From an uncultured Bacteroidales bacterium (GTDB taxonomy: Bacteria > Bacteroidota > Bacteroidia > Bacteroidales > P3): 18,126 nucleotides of DNA. Position numbers and translations under genes: made by a program. Below, piece by piece: positions 6,861 to 14,699 of the stretch. Location of the stretch: the NCBI GenBank assembly GCA_947179195.1, contig CAMXAS010000011.1, forward strand, positions 1 through 18,126. The letters are read 5' to 3'. The notes under the pieces are model-generated. The model was not told the DNA's origin. It did no database searches and worked only from the letters and a program-made list of their open reading frames with translations. The first letter of the stretch is position 1, and the number at the start of each line of letters is the position of its first letter.

Positions 6861-8290
6861 GCTTTGCATTGTCGGCCTTGGTGCCGGAAGCGGCCGGAAC
6901 GGACGTCCGGGTGCGGCAGTTGTGTTTCGACTCGCGTCGCGTGGAGCCGGAGTCGGTTTTCTTTGCCGTCAAGGGCAGCGGCGTGGACGGTCATGCGTTC
7001 ATCCCGCAGGCGGTGGCGGCCGGCGCGCGGGCCGTGGTCTGCGAGCAGTTGCCGGCCGAACGGCAAGCCGGCGTCTGCTATGTGCAGGTGCCTGATTCGG
7101 CGGCGGCCTTGGGGCAGGCGGCTTCGGTCTATTACGGCCGTCCCTCCGAAAAACTCGTGCTCGTGGGCGTAACCGGCACCAACGGCAAGACCACGATAGC
7201 CACCTTGCTCTACCGCTTGTTCCGCGCGCTCGGCCACCGGTGCGGCCTGCTTTCCACGATTGAGAACCGCATTGAGGACACGGTCGTGCCCAGTACGCAC
7301 ACCACGGGCGACGCTTTGGAAATCAACCGCCTTTTGGCGCAGATGGTGGAAGCGGGCTGTACGCACGTCTTCATGGAAGTGAGCTCGCACGCGCTCGTGC
7401 AACAGCGGGTGGCCGGCCTGCAATTCCGCGGCGGCATCTTCACGAACCTGACGCGCGACCATTTGGACTACCACAAAACGTTCAAGGCCTATATCGCGGC
7501 CAAGAAACTGTTTTTCGACCACCTGCCGGAAACGGCCTTCGCGCTCGTCAATACCGACGACGCCAACGGCAAGGTCATGGTGCAGAATACGAAAGCGCAG
7601 GTCAAGACCTACGCGCTCAAACGCATGGCCGACTACAAGACCAAGGTTTTGGAAGACTCGTTGCACGGGCTGAGCCTGTGGATGAACGGCGCCGAGGTGC
7701 ATACGCGGCTCGTGGGCGATTTCAACGCCTACAACCTGACGGCCATTTACGGCGCGGCCTGTCTGTTGGGGGAAGACCCCACGGCGGTGCTCACGGCACT
7801 GAGTGGCCTGGCGGCGGCCGATGGCCGCTTTCAGCCCGTCAAGGGCGCGACCCAGCAGGCCATCGTCGATTACGCCCATACGCCCGATGCGTTGGAAAAC
7901 GTGCTCTCCACGCTCTCCGGCATGAAACGGGCCGGGGCGCAACTCGTCTGCGTGGTGGGCTGCGGCGGCAACCGCGACAGCGGCAAGCGCCCGATGATGG
8001 CTGAAACCGCCGCCCGTTACGCCGACCTGCTGATTCTTACGTCCGACAACCCGCGCTTCGAAGACCCGCAGCTCATTCTCGACCAGATGTACGCCGGCGT
8101 ACCGGCGGCGCGCCAGGCCCAGTGCCTGCGTATCCTCAACCGCGAGGAAGCCATCAAGACCGCCTGTATGATGGCGCGTCCGGGCGATTTGTTGCTCGTG
8201 GCCGGCAAGGGTCATGAAACCTACCAGGAAATCGAAGGGGTCAAACATCCGTTCGACGACCGCGAAGTATTGAAGAAATATTTGAAATAA
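6842..8290 (+). CDS. murE: UDP-MurNAc-L-Ala-D-Glu:meso-diaminopimelate ligase
   Basis: MurE adds the third stem-peptide residue to UDP-MurNAc-L-Ala-D-Glu in the cytosol using ATP. The 482-residue protein has the three Mur domains. The N-terminal UDP-binding part has CFDSRRVEPESVFFAVKG. The central ATPase has P-loop TGTNGKTT (residues 111-118) and SSHAL. The C-terminal domain begins near the GRFQPV loop (328-333). DNPRFEDP (402-409) is the signature that selects meso-DAP rather than lysine, so the wall is DAP-type. Length is normal. It overlaps the PBP gene by 19 nt, and mraY follows after 20 nt. It is a complete Mur ligase, in contrast to the damaged one two genes downstream. Confidence 0.97.
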   Translation: MAGTELSFALSALVPEAAGTDVRVRQLCFDSRRVEPESVFFAVKGSGVDGHAFIPQAVAAGARAVVCEQLPAERQAGVCYVQVPDSAAALGQAASVYYGRPSEKLVLVGVTGTNGKTTIATLLYRLFRALGHRCGLLSTIENRIEDTVVPSTHTTGDALEINRLLAQMVEAGCTHVFMEVSSHALVQQRVAGLQFRGGIFTNLTRDHLDYHKTFKAYIAAKKLFFDHLPETAFALVNTDDANGKVMVQNTKAQVKTYALKRMADYKTKVLEDSLHGLSLWMNGAEVHTRLVGDFNAYNLTAIYGAACLLGEDPTAVLTALSGLAAADGRFQPVKGATQQAIVDYAHTPDALENVLSTLSGMKRAGAQLVCVVGCGGNRDSGKRPMMAETAARYADLLILTSDNPRFEDPQLILDQMYAGVPAARQAQCLRILNREEAIKTACMMARPGDLLLVAGKGHETYQEIEGVKHPFDDREVLKKYLK

Positions 8291-8310
8291 CCCGATAAAA
8301 ACAGAGCGTC

Positions 8311-9564
8311 ATGCTGTATTATCTGTCCGATTACATGAATAAGGTCTGGGACCTGCCCGGCGTGGGCGTCTTCCGCTACCTCTCGTTCCGTGCGGCGGCG
8401 GCCATGCTGTTGTCGTTGTTCCTGTCGCTGGTCGTGGGCAAGTATATGATCCGCTACCTGCAGAAAAAGCAAATCGGTGAAACCATCCGCGATTTGGGCC
8501 TGCAGGGGCAGATGGAGAAGAAGGGCACCCCGACGATGGGCGGCCTCATCATCATTATGGCCACGCTCGTGCCCGTGCTCTTGTTCAACCGGCTCGACAA
8601 CATCTATGTCCTGCTCATGATCGTCACGACGCTGTGGCTCGGCTGCATGGGCTTCATCGACGACTACATCAAGGTGTTCCGTCACAATAAGAACGGCATG
8701 GCCGGCCGTTACAAAATCATCGGGCAGGTCGGCCTGGGGCTGATTGTCGGGCTGACGATGTGCTATCATCCCGATATCGTCGTGTCGCAAAAGCAGATGA
8801 GCCGCGAATACGTCGATAAGCACAACGTCTTGGACCAAAACGAATACGCCAAGGCGCAGGCCGTCTTTGAGCAGAATACCGAAAAGGCCTTGACCACGAC
8901 GATTCCGTTCGTCAAGAACAGTGAACTCGACTACAGCGTCATTCTCACGGCCTTCAATCAAAATTGGGCCAAATACAGCTGGATTGTGTTCGTGTTGCTC
9001 GTCGTCCTCGTCGTGACGGCCGTTTCCAACGGCGCCAACCTGACCGACGGCATGGACGGGCTCGCGTCGGGCACCTCGGCCATCATCGGGGCCACGCTCG
9101 GCCTGTTGGCCTGGGTATCGGGCAACGTCATCTTCGCCGACTACCTCAATATCATGTATATCCCGCATACGGGCGAACTCGTCGTGTTCATCGCGGCCTT
9201 CGTGGGGGCGCTCATCGGCTTCCTTTGGTACAACGCCTATCCGGCGCAGGTCTTCATGGGCGATACGGGCAGCCTGACGATAGGCGGCATCATCGCCGTG
9301 TTCGCCATCCTGATACGCAAGGAACTGTTGCTGCCGATACTGTGCGGCATCTTCCTCGTCGAAAGCCTTTCGGTCATGATGCAGGTCACCTATTTTAAAT
9401 ATACGAAGCGTATATATGGAGAGGGCCGCCGCATCTTCAAGATGTCGCCGCTCCATCACCATTTTCAGGTGCTGGGGCATCCGGAACCCAAAATCGTGCT
9501 TCACTTTTTCATCGTCGGATTGTTTCTGGCAGTGTTCACCATCGTTACATTGAAATTAAGATAG
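8311..9564 (+). CDS. mraY: Phospho-N-acetylmuramoyl-pentapeptide transferase
   Basis: MraY moves phospho-MurNAc-pentapeptide from UDP to undecaprenyl phosphate, making lipid I at the cytoplasmic face of the inner membrane. The 417-residue polytopic protein has the Mg-binding DD pair (117-118, in FIDDYIKV), NLTDGMDGL (243-251), MGDTGS (316-321) and the HHH triad (382-384). It is about 60 residues longer than the E. coli enzyme. The extra length lies mainly in a hydrophilic insertion at about 155-210, common in Bacteroidota MraY. The next ORF starts 13 nt downstream. Confidence 0.97.
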   Translation: MLYYLSDYMNKVWDLPGVGVFRYLSFRAAAAMLLSLFLSLVVGKYMIRYLQKKQIGETIRDLGLQGQMEKKGTPTMGGLIIIMATLVPVLLFNRLDNIYVLLMIVTTLWLGCMGFIDDYIKVFRHNKNGMAGRYKIIGQVGLGLIVGLTMCYHPDIVVSQKQMSREYVDKHNVLDQNEYAKAQAVFEQNTEKALTTTIPFVKNSELDYSVILTAFNQNWAKYSWIVFVLLVVLVVTAVSNGANLTDGMDGLASGTSAIIGATLGLLAWVSGNVIFADYLNIMYIPHTGELVVFIAAFVGALIGFLWYNAYPAQVFMGDTGSLTIGGIIAVFAILIRKELLLPILCGIFLVESLSVMMQVTYFKYTKRIYGEGRRIFKMSPLHHHFQVLGHPEPKIVLHFFIVGLFLAVFTIVTLKLR

Positions 9565-9565
9565 C

Positions 9566-9570
9566 AGGAG
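9566..9570 (+). promoter_or_regulatory. Shine-Dalgarno-like AGGAG of the MurD-like ORF
   Basis: AGGAG lies 7 nt before the ATG at 9578, within the 13-nt gap after mraY. The other starts in this operon mostly lack such a strong SD, in keeping with Bacteroidota practice. It supports the chosen start and suggests the short protein is actually made. Confidence 0.55.
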
Positions 9571-9577
9571 ATAGATT

Positions 9578-10126
9578 ATGAGCATACAGAATTTATTCGT
9601 ACAGGGCCAGCAGACCGCTTGCGCCAACATGGCCGAGGCCGTCGCATCCAAAATCCAGGATATGCGTAAGGAGGCGGTACGGGAAATGTTCAACGACTTT
9701 TCGTTGGAGAACGGCCGGCTCTGCCCGGTGGGCACCATCCGTGGCGTGCATTACGTGGATGACGCCATGGCCGAAAACGTCAACGCCGTATGGTATGCGT
9801 TGGAGAACGTACACGAACCGATTTACTGGATTGTCGATGGCGAACGCCACGAGGACATCGACCGTCTGGAAGTCCTGCGGCCTTGGATGAACAAGGTCAA
9901 ACGCCTGATTTGCGTCGGCGGGCAGGAGGAATTGCGGGCGGCTTTGGATTTGGAACCGAACCGTTACCTCACGGTGCAGACGCTGGACGAGGCCGTGCGC
10001 ATGGCTTATCTCTGCGCCGACGAGAAACAGACCGTCCTGTACGCGCCCTTGTTCCCCGGCAGCGGCACGAGTGAAAACAGCGAGAGCCGTAGCCATCGGT
10101 TCCGTCAGGCCGTCAACGAATTGTAA
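9578..10126 (+). CDS. MurD-derived C-terminal-domain protein, catalytic motifs lost (probable pseudoenzyme at the murD locus)
   Basis: This 182-codon ORF occupies the place of murD between mraY and ftsW. It aligns, from memory of Bacteroidota MurD, with only the end of the central domain (residues 1-41) and the full C-terminal domain (42-182). Non-catalytic positions match well: MAEAVASKIQDMRKEAVRE, NVNAVWYALE, YWIV-G, TLDEAVRMAY, and a final F-x-x-A-V-N-E-L. The functional motifs are replaced. GKHN became GQQT (10-13), and HRLE became GRLC (46-49). NDSKATN became DDAMAEN (61-67), which removes the Lys and Thr of the D-Glu site. GGVDKGND became DGERHEDI, and SPACASFD became APLFPGSG (156-163). 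The N-terminal UDP-binding domain and ATPase P-loop are absent, so it cannot be a MurD ligase. Start: ATG at 9578 with AGGAG at 9566-9570. The frame is intact and base composition matches neighbours, arguing for a retained protein, perhaps a regulatory or scaffold subunit. Function unknown. Confidence 0.8.
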   Translation: MSIQNLFVQGQQTACANMAEAVASKIQDMRKEAVREMFNDFSLENGRLCPVGTIRGVHYVDDAMAENVNAVWYALENVHEPIYWIVDGERHEDIDRLEVLRPWMNKVKRLICVGGQEELRAALDLEPNRYLTVQTLDEAVRMAYLCADEKQTVLYAPLFPGSGTSENSESRSHRFRQAVNEL

Positions 10127-10158
10127 AATCCGCTTCGGCGTTTGAACGGTATCATCGC

Positions 10159-11364
10159 ATGGAAAAGAACAGGGAAATAGGGCTGTATCGTTACCTGCCG
10201 GGCGACCGGAACATTTGGGTAATTATCCTGCTGTTGTCCTTCGTTTCCATTCTGGTCGTCTATAGTTCGACCGGGCTGTTGGCCTACCGCTATCAGGCGG
10301 GGCATACGGCCTACTATGCGTTGAAGCATACCGGTATGATTCTTTCGGGATGGCTCATCATTTATGTGACCTCCCGCATCCCTTATACGTATTTCTCGCG
10401 CATCGGCTGGATTCTGTTTTGGCTGGCCGTGCCGCTGTTGGCGCTGACGTTGGCGATGCCGAAAGTGAACGATGCGAGCCGATGGCTCGAAATCCCGGTT
10501 ATCGGGCTCACGTTCCAGACTTCCGATTTGGCCAAGCTGGCCTTGGTCATGTATCTGGCGCGCATCTTGGCCAAAAAGCAGGCGACCATCGGCGAGAAAC
10601 AGACGTTTTATCAAGTGGTTTGGCCGCCTTTGCTGATTTGCGGCCTGATTTTCCCCGAGAACCTCTCCACCGCCGCCTTGCTGATGCTGACCTCCGTGGT
10701 CATGATGATGTTCGGCGGCGTCCGCACGCGCTATCTCGCGGGCTTGCTCAGCGTTATGGTGTTGGGCGCGGGGCTGTTGGCCGCCACATTATATATCGTT
10801 CCGGAAGAAAGCCTGCCGGGTCGGTTCGCGACGTGGAAAGCGCGTATCGAAAACTTCGCCGGTTCCGACGACGGCTCTGACAGCAACTACCAGGCCACGC
10901 AGGCCAAAATCGCCATCGCCAACGGCGGTGTCGTCGGCAAGATGCCCGGCAACGGCATCCAGCGCAACTTCCTGCCGCACCCTTATTCCGACTACGCCTA
11001 TGCGATTGTCGTGGAGGAATACGGCATGGTGGGCGGCATCATCGTCTTGTTGCTGTACCTGTGGTTCATCCGGCGCGGCATCAAAATCGCGCGCCAGTGC
11101 CACGGCTCGTTCGGCTGCTTCCTCGTGTTGGGCGTCTGTTTCCTGTTTACGTTGCAGGCCTTGGTCAACATGGGTGTGGCCGTTAACCTGCTGCCCGTAA
11201 CGGGGCAGATTCTGCCGTTCGTGAGCATGGGCGGAACGGCCATGTGGTTCAATTCGTTCGGCGCGGGCCTCGTGCTGAGCGTGAGCGCGGCGGTCGAGAA
11301 ACAGAAAAAGGAACAAGGCAAGGAATTGGCCGATATGGAAAAAGCCACGGCCGTCAACGAATAA
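10159..11364 (+). CDS. ftsW: SEDS peptidoglycan polymerase FtsW
   Basis: FtsW polymerises lipid II into septal glycan strands at the inner membrane, paired with the class B PBP encoded upstream. The 401-residue protein has about ten hydrophobic segments. The catalytic region LPHPYSDYAYAIVVEEYG (272-289) contains the conserved SEDS aspartate at residue 278. The later PFVSMGGTAMW (353-363) corresponds to the PLISYGGSS motif. A charged cytoplasmic tail ends the protein. Position between the murD locus and murG identifies it as FtsW rather than RodA. It begins 32 nt after the MurD-like ORF, and murG follows after 22 nt. Confidence 0.95.
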   Translation: MEKNREIGLYRYLPGDRNIWVIILLLSFVSILVVYSSTGLLAYRYQAGHTAYYALKHTGMILSGWLIIYVTSRIPYTYFSRIGWILFWLAVPLLALTLAMPKVNDASRWLEIPVIGLTFQTSDLAKLALVMYLARILAKKQATIGEKQTFYQVVWPPLLICGLIFPENLSTAALLMLTSVVMMMFGGVRTRYLAGLLSVMVLGAGLLAATLYIVPEESLPGRFATWKARIENFAGSDDGSDSNYQATQAKIAIANGGVVGKMPGNGIQRNFLPHPYSDYAYAIVVEEYGMVGGIIVLLLYLWFIRRGIKIARQCHGSFGCFLVLGVCFLFTLQALVNMGVAVNLLPVTGQILPFVSMGGTAMWFNSFGAGLVLSVSAAVEKQKKEQGKELADMEKATAVNE

Positions 11365-11386
11365 CGAAAATAAAACTCAGATAGCT

Positions 11387-12514
11387 ATGCAAGAAGCCAT
11401 GAAAGTGATAGTCAGCGGTGGCGGTACGGGCGGCCATGTGTTCCCCGCCATTGCGATTGCGAACGCCATCAAGGCGGAACGCCCCGATACCGAACTCCTT
11501 TTCGTAGGCGCCAAAGGCCGTATGGAAATGGACAAGGTGCCGGCCGCCGGTTACCGCATCGAGGGTCTGAATGTCATCGGCTTGAACCGTAAGCAGTTGT
11601 GGAAGAATGTCGTACTGCCGTTCAAATTGATTTCCAGCCTGTGGCACGTGCGTAAACTCATCAAGCAATTCTCGCCCGACGTGGTGGTGGGCGTGGGCGG
11701 TTACGCCAGCGGCCCCACGTTGTATGTGGCGGGCTTGATGGGCATTCCCTATCTGATACAGGAACAGAACTCCTTTCCGGGCTTGACCAACCGTATGCTG
11801 GCCAAGCGGGCGCGGAAAATCTGCGTCGATTACGAGGATATGGAGCAGTTCTTCCCGAAAGACAGAATCCTGATGACGGGCAACCCGATCCGTCAGGACA
11901 TCGTCGATTTGGCGGGGAAACGGGCCGTGGCGTTTGACCATTTCGGCCTGAACCCGGACAAGCCCGTCCTGCTCGTGATCGGCGGCAGCCTGGGGGCGCG
12001 CTCCATCAACCGCGCCATGCTCAACAACGTGGACGCGATACTGGCGTCCGGCTGTCAGGTGCTGTGGCAGACCGGCGGTCTCTATTATGAACAGGTCAAG
12101 TCGATGTTGACGGAAGAAAAGCCGGGCCTGTTGGTCAAGGACTTCATCAAGAACATGGATTTGGCTTACGCCATGGCCGACGTCGTGGTTTCGCGCGCCG
12201 GCGCCATCGCCATATCGGAACTCTGCGTGGTGGGCAAGCCGGTCATCCTCGTGCCTTCGCCCAATGTGGCCGAAGACCATCAGACCAAGAACGCCTTGGC
12301 GCTCAGCGCGCGCAATGCCGCCATCCTGTTGCCCGACGACCGGGTTTACAACGAATTGGGCAAGACGGTGGTGGACCTTATGCAGAACGAACGCCGCAAG
12401 ACGCTTATGTCGGAGAACATCACGCGTTTGGGCAAGACGACTTCGGCGCAGGACATCGCCAAATGGGTGTTCCGCATCGCCGAAGAAGACGCGATAGCCC
12501 GTTTCGGCAGATAA
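11387..12514 (+). CDS. murG: UDP-GlcNAc:lipid I N-acetylglucosaminyltransferase
   Basis: MurG adds GlcNAc to lipid I to give lipid II at the cytoplasmic membrane face. The 375-residue GT-B protein has the N-terminal glycine-rich loop GGGTGGHVFPA (11-21) and GVGGYASGP (102-110). EQNSFPGLTNR (126-136) and the second-domain loop GGSLGARSIN (199-208) follow. The UDP-GlcNAc site is SRAGAIAISEL (269-279) followed by PSPNVAEDHQ. The start is ambiguous: ATG at 11387 or, four codons later, at 11399; the second would place KVIVSGGG right after Met, as in many homologues. murC follows 14 nt downstream. Confidence 0.96.
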   Translation: MQEAMKVIVSGGGTGGHVFPAIAIANAIKAERPDTELLFVGAKGRMEMDKVPAAGYRIEGLNVIGLNRKQLWKNVVLPFKLISSLWHVRKLIKQFSPDVVVGVGGYASGPTLYVAGLMGIPYLIQEQNSFPGLTNRMLAKRARKICVDYEDMEQFFPKDRILMTGNPIRQDIVDLAGKRAVAFDHFGLNPDKPVLLVIGGSLGARSINRAMLNNVDAILASGCQVLWQTGGLYYEQVKSMLTEEKPGLLVKDFIKNMDLAYAMADVVVSRAGAIAISELCVVGKPVILVPSPNVAEDHQTKNALALSARNAAILLPDDRVYNELGKTVVDLMQNERRKTLMSENITRLGKTTSAQDIAKWVFRIAEEDAIARFGR

Positions 12515-12528
12515 GATAAAGCCCCGGT

Positions 12529-13932
12529 ATGCAGACAACGGATTTGGACATCAGGCATTACGACCGGATATATTTTCTGGGGATAGGTGGCATCGGCATG
12601 AGCGCCTTGGCCTTGTATTGTCTGCATGAGGGCAAGCGCGTGGACGGTTACGACCGGGTCGAAACGCCGCTGTGCCGTCGGATGGCGGCTTGCGGGGCCA
12701 AGATTCACTATACGGAATCGCCGGAGCTGGTGCCGTCCGACACGCAGTTGGTGATTTATACGCCCGCCATCCCGGCCGACCACCGCGAATGGGAAGCCAT
12801 ACGGGCCTTGGGCGTGCCGGTCTGCAAGCGGGCGGAGGTGCTCGGCGCCTGTACGCGGCCCTATCGTACGTTGGCCGTGGCCGGCTCGCACGGCAAGACG
12901 ACGACGTCCGCGCTCTTGGCCTATCTGTTGCACGAAACCAACGGCTGTTACGCCTTTTTGGGCGGCGTGGCCAAGAATTACGACAGCAATTTCCTCTATA
13001 CGGCGGGTGCGGAATGGGCTGTGGCCGAGGCCGACGAATACGACCGTTCGTTCCTGCAACTGCACCCGCGTTACAGCATCGTCACGGCCATGGATGCCGA
13101 CCACCTCGACATCTACGGTACGGTGGAGCATATGCGGGCGGCCTTCGCCGACTTCATGCGGCAGACCGACGCGCAGGGCGGGGTCATCATCAAGGACGCC
13201 TGGCGGGCTTATGTGCCGGACGTGCCGGTGTACCGCACCTACGGGCTCGAGGCCACGCCCGACACGCAGGTCTATGCGCGCGGCTTGCGCGTGGACGACG
13301 GCGCCTACCGCTTTGACTACGTATCGCCCGACTTGGAAATAAACGACCTGCGGCTGACTTATCCGGGCCGCCACAATGTGGAGAACGCCTTGGCCGCCAT
13401 CACGGCCGCTTTGGCCGCCGGCGTCCGTCCCGACGATATCCGCCGTTTGCTGCCGGGTTTCCGCGGTGTCAAGCGCCGCTTCGACATCCAGTACCGGCAG
13501 GGCGACCGGCTGTATATAGACGACTACGCCCACCATCCGGACGAAATCGCCGTCTGTCTGCGCGCGCTTCGGGAACTTTACCCGCAACGGCCAATCCGTG
13601 TGGCCTTTCAGCCGCACCTTTACAGCCGCACGCGCGATTTGGCCGCCGGTTTCGCACAAAGCCTGCAATTGGCCGATGAGGTTGTGCTGTTGGATATATA
13701 CCCTGCGCGCGAAAAGCCGATACCGGGCGTTACCGCCCGCAGCATCGGCGACCTGATAACCGACCGCCCCGTCCATTACGCCACGTTGCGGAACGCCGTC
13801 GAGGTGCTGAACGCGCTGCCGCCCGCGCCCGTCCTCGTGACGATGGGGGCCGGCGACATCGATACGCTGGTGGCGCCCTTGCGCGAGGGCTATGAACGCG
13901 CGGCCACGGTAAAACCCACGGAGGAAGCATGA
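12529..13932 (+). CDS. murC: UDP-N-acetylmuramate-L-alanine ligase
   Basis: MurC adds L-Ala to UDP-MurNAc, the first stem-peptide step, in the cytosol with ATP. The 467-residue protein is a complete three-domain Mur ligase. The Rossmann motif FLGIGGIGMS is at 16-25 and the P-loop GSHGKTTT at 119-126. EADEYDRSF (167-175) and MDADHLDIYG follow. The C-terminal domain has the KRRFD and DDYAHHPDEI segments and QPHLYSRT. It shares an ATGA overlap (13929-13932) with ftsQ, so the two are translationally coupled. No ddl gene follows, as is normal for this phylum. Confidence 0.96.
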   Translation: MQTTDLDIRHYDRIYFLGIGGIGMSALALYCLHEGKRVDGYDRVETPLCRRMAACGAKIHYTESPELVPSDTQLVIYTPAIPADHREWEAIRALGVPVCKRAEVLGACTRPYRTLAVAGSHGKTTTSALLAYLLHETNGCYAFLGGVAKNYDSNFLYTAGAEWAVAEADEYDRSFLQLHPRYSIVTAMDADHLDIYGTVEHMRAAFADFMRQTDAQGGVIIKDAWRAYVPDVPVYRTYGLEATPDTQVYARGLRVDDGAYRFDYVSPDLEINDLRLTYPGRHNVENALAAITAALAAGVRPDDIRRLLPGFRGVKRRFDIQYRQGDRLYIDDYAHHPDEIAVCLRALRELYPQRPIRVAFQPHLYSRTRDLAAGFAQSLQLADEVVLLDIYPAREKPIPGVTARSIGDLITDRPVHYATLRNAVEVLNALPPAPVLVTMGAGDIDTLVAPLREGYERAATVKPTEEA

Positions 13933-14663
13933 AACGGCGCGTCAGAAATATCCTGATTTGGCTTTTGGGCATCGGCGCGGTCGTCCTGCTGGTTTGGCTC
14001 GTCCGTTTCTCCGAGCGGCAACGGCTGTCGGCCACGTGCAACGGCTATGAAATCCGCGTTGACCGTCAGGGCGGTGTCTATCTGCAGGAGCGCGACATCG
14101 AACGGTGGCTCGACAAGTCGGTGCGTTGGAAAGTGGGGCAGGTGGGCGAACTCGACGCCTCGCTCATCGAACACATCCTAAACGAAAACCCGTACGTGCG
14201 GGATGCGCAGGTCTATTTCACGACCGACGCCACCCTGCACGTAAGCGTGCAACAGCGCGAACCCTTCCTGCGCGTCTATGCGCCCGATGCGTTCTATTTG
14301 GACGAGGACGGACGGCGGTTGCCGGTCAACAACGAATACCCGTGCCGTCTGCGCGTCTGCACGGTGGAGGGCAAGGCCACCGATGCCCGTTTGGCGCAGG
14401 TGTTCGAGATGGAAACCCTGTTGCGGCGCGACAGCCTGCTTGACGCGATGATAGACCAAATCCATCTGAACCGCCGTCAGGAATTCGAACTGATACCGAA
14501 AGTGGGGCGGCAGCGCATCCGGCTCGGCACGTTCGACCGCATGGACGAGAAACTGGCCAACACCGTGCTGTTTTACCGCAAGGGGATGCCGCAGAGCGGC
14601 TGGGACCGCTACGCCGTATTGGATATGCGTTACAAGGGGCAGATTGTGGCCGTGCGCCGTTAG
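13929..14663 (+). CDS. ftsQ: Cell division protein FtsQ/DivIB
   Basis: This 244-residue bitopic protein links cytoplasmic and periplasmic parts of the divisome. A basic N-terminus precedes one transmembrane helix (about residues 8-26, ILIWLLGIGAVVLLVWLV). A POTRA-like region follows (about 37-117), containing V-x-L-Q-E-R-D-I and a NPYVRDAQVYF strand typical of FtsQ, then a beta-rich C-terminal domain. Overall similarity within this family is low; the call rests on topology, the NPYV-x-D-A-x-V pattern and position between murC and ftsA. It overlaps murC by 4 nt, and ftsA starts 36 nt later. Confidence 0.92.
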   Translation: MKRRVRNILIWLLGIGAVVLLVWLVRFSERQRLSATCNGYEIRVDRQGGVYLQERDIERWLDKSVRWKVGQVGELDASLIEHILNENPYVRDAQVYFTTDATLHVSVQQREPFLRVYAPDAFYLDEDGRRLPVNNEYPCRLRVCTVEGKATDARLAQVFEMETLLRRDSLLDAMIDQIHLNRRQEFELIPKVGRQRIRLGTFDRMDEKLANTVLFYRKGMPQSGWDRYAVLDMRYKGQIVAVRR

Positions 14664-14699
14664 TTATATAAGGTATATAGAAAATAAAAATCAAGAGAT

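Noticed and set aside
4704..6869. 721-codon minus-strand open frame opposite the PBP gene
   Set aside because: It mirrors the PBP gene codon for codon, has no recognisable family, and the plus strand has all transpeptidase motifs. Similar long antisense frames opposite murE, mraY, murG, murC and ftsZ were rejected for the same reason.
9578..10126. Reading the MurD-like ORF as an ordinary pseudogene or an assembly truncation
   Set aside because: The frame is intact with an SD-like site and a normal stop, hydrophobic core positions are kept, and the motif substitutions within the remaining domain cannot come from a missing-sequence error.
10127..10158. Small TTCG-loop hairpin between the MurD-like ORF and ftsW
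   Set aside because: The core stem is only three base pairs and there is no proper T-run, so neither a terminator nor a regulatory element can be supported.
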